Of a stretch of DNA of 64,000 nt, positions 63,977 to 64,000 are shown piece after piece. Each line of letters starts with the position of its first letter. Within the stretch, counting starts at the first letter, position 1. A model generated the notes under the pieces. It made no database searches. It saw nothing but the letters and a program-made list of their open reading frames with translations, and had not been told where the DNA came from. Source of the stretch: Acidimicrobiia bacterium (GTDB lineage Bacteria > Actinomycetota > Acidimicrobiia > IMCC26256 > JAGNEX01); NCBI GenBank assembly GCA_018003035.1, contig JAGNEX010000004.1, forward strand, positions 64,651 through 128,650, read 5' to 3'. A program made the position numbers and the translations under genes.

Positions 63977-64000
63977 ACCGATACCGACAAAATGCGAGCG

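Overview
The window is high-GC, gene-dense bacterial chromosome. Its content points to an actinobacterium, and I infer a rod-shaped member of Acidimicrobiia. The clues are a mycothiol-dependent DinB-like enzyme, an F420-type LLM oxidoreductase, a RafH-type hibernation factor with two C-terminal domains, a zinc-box rhomboid, an Rv1264-like adenylate cyclase, a secreted MPT53-like thioredoxin and a bacterial NHEJ locus. The class assignment is inference, because no rRNA gene is present. No CRISPR array, insertion sequence, prophage or integrase was seen.

1-4.0 kb holds a split NHEJ (non-homologous end joining) locus: the end of one LigD-type polymerase, Ku, a short ATP-dependent DNA ligase and a second complete LigD-type polymerase, all as separate genes. 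Two unannotated small proteins sharing a CxxCGW...H motif sit among them, one downstream of ku and one overlapping the ligase start. 4.0-8.3 kb has a mycothiol-dependent enzyme and molybdenum cofactor genes (moaD-moeA, mobA, moaA). 8.3-16.1 kb has a trypsin-like lipoprotein, a polyphosphate kinase fused to a Nudix domain and overlapping ppx, a PtpB-like phosphatase and a dienelactone-hydrolase-like protein.

16.2-24 kb is more accessory: a WXG100 protein and helical partner, a pentapeptide-repeat/HTH protein, an OpuAC-like lipoprotein, an XRE regulator, a rhomboid protease and an acyl-CoA synthetase. 24-36.5 kb is mostly lipid or secondary metabolism (HxlR regulator, alpha/beta hydrolases, LLM oxidoreductase, SnoaL-like protein, acyltransferase, acyl-CoA dehydrogenase), plus the hibernation factor, a GH114 glycosidase, tRNA-Val(UAC) and a TlpA-like thioredoxin.

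36.5-64 kb is conserved core, nearly all on the minus strand. In transcription order it runs tig-clpP-clpX, valS-folC, ndk, mreB-mreC-mreD-mrdA-rodA, rne, rplU-rpmA-obgE-proB, then (after a convergent MFS gene) proA-moxR-VWA and an adenylate cyclase. Many junctions are 4-bp ATGA overlaps (valS/folC, mreC/mreD, mrdA/rodA, obgE/proB, proA/moxR), suggesting translational coupling. A DUF4333-like lipoprotein lies at the far right.
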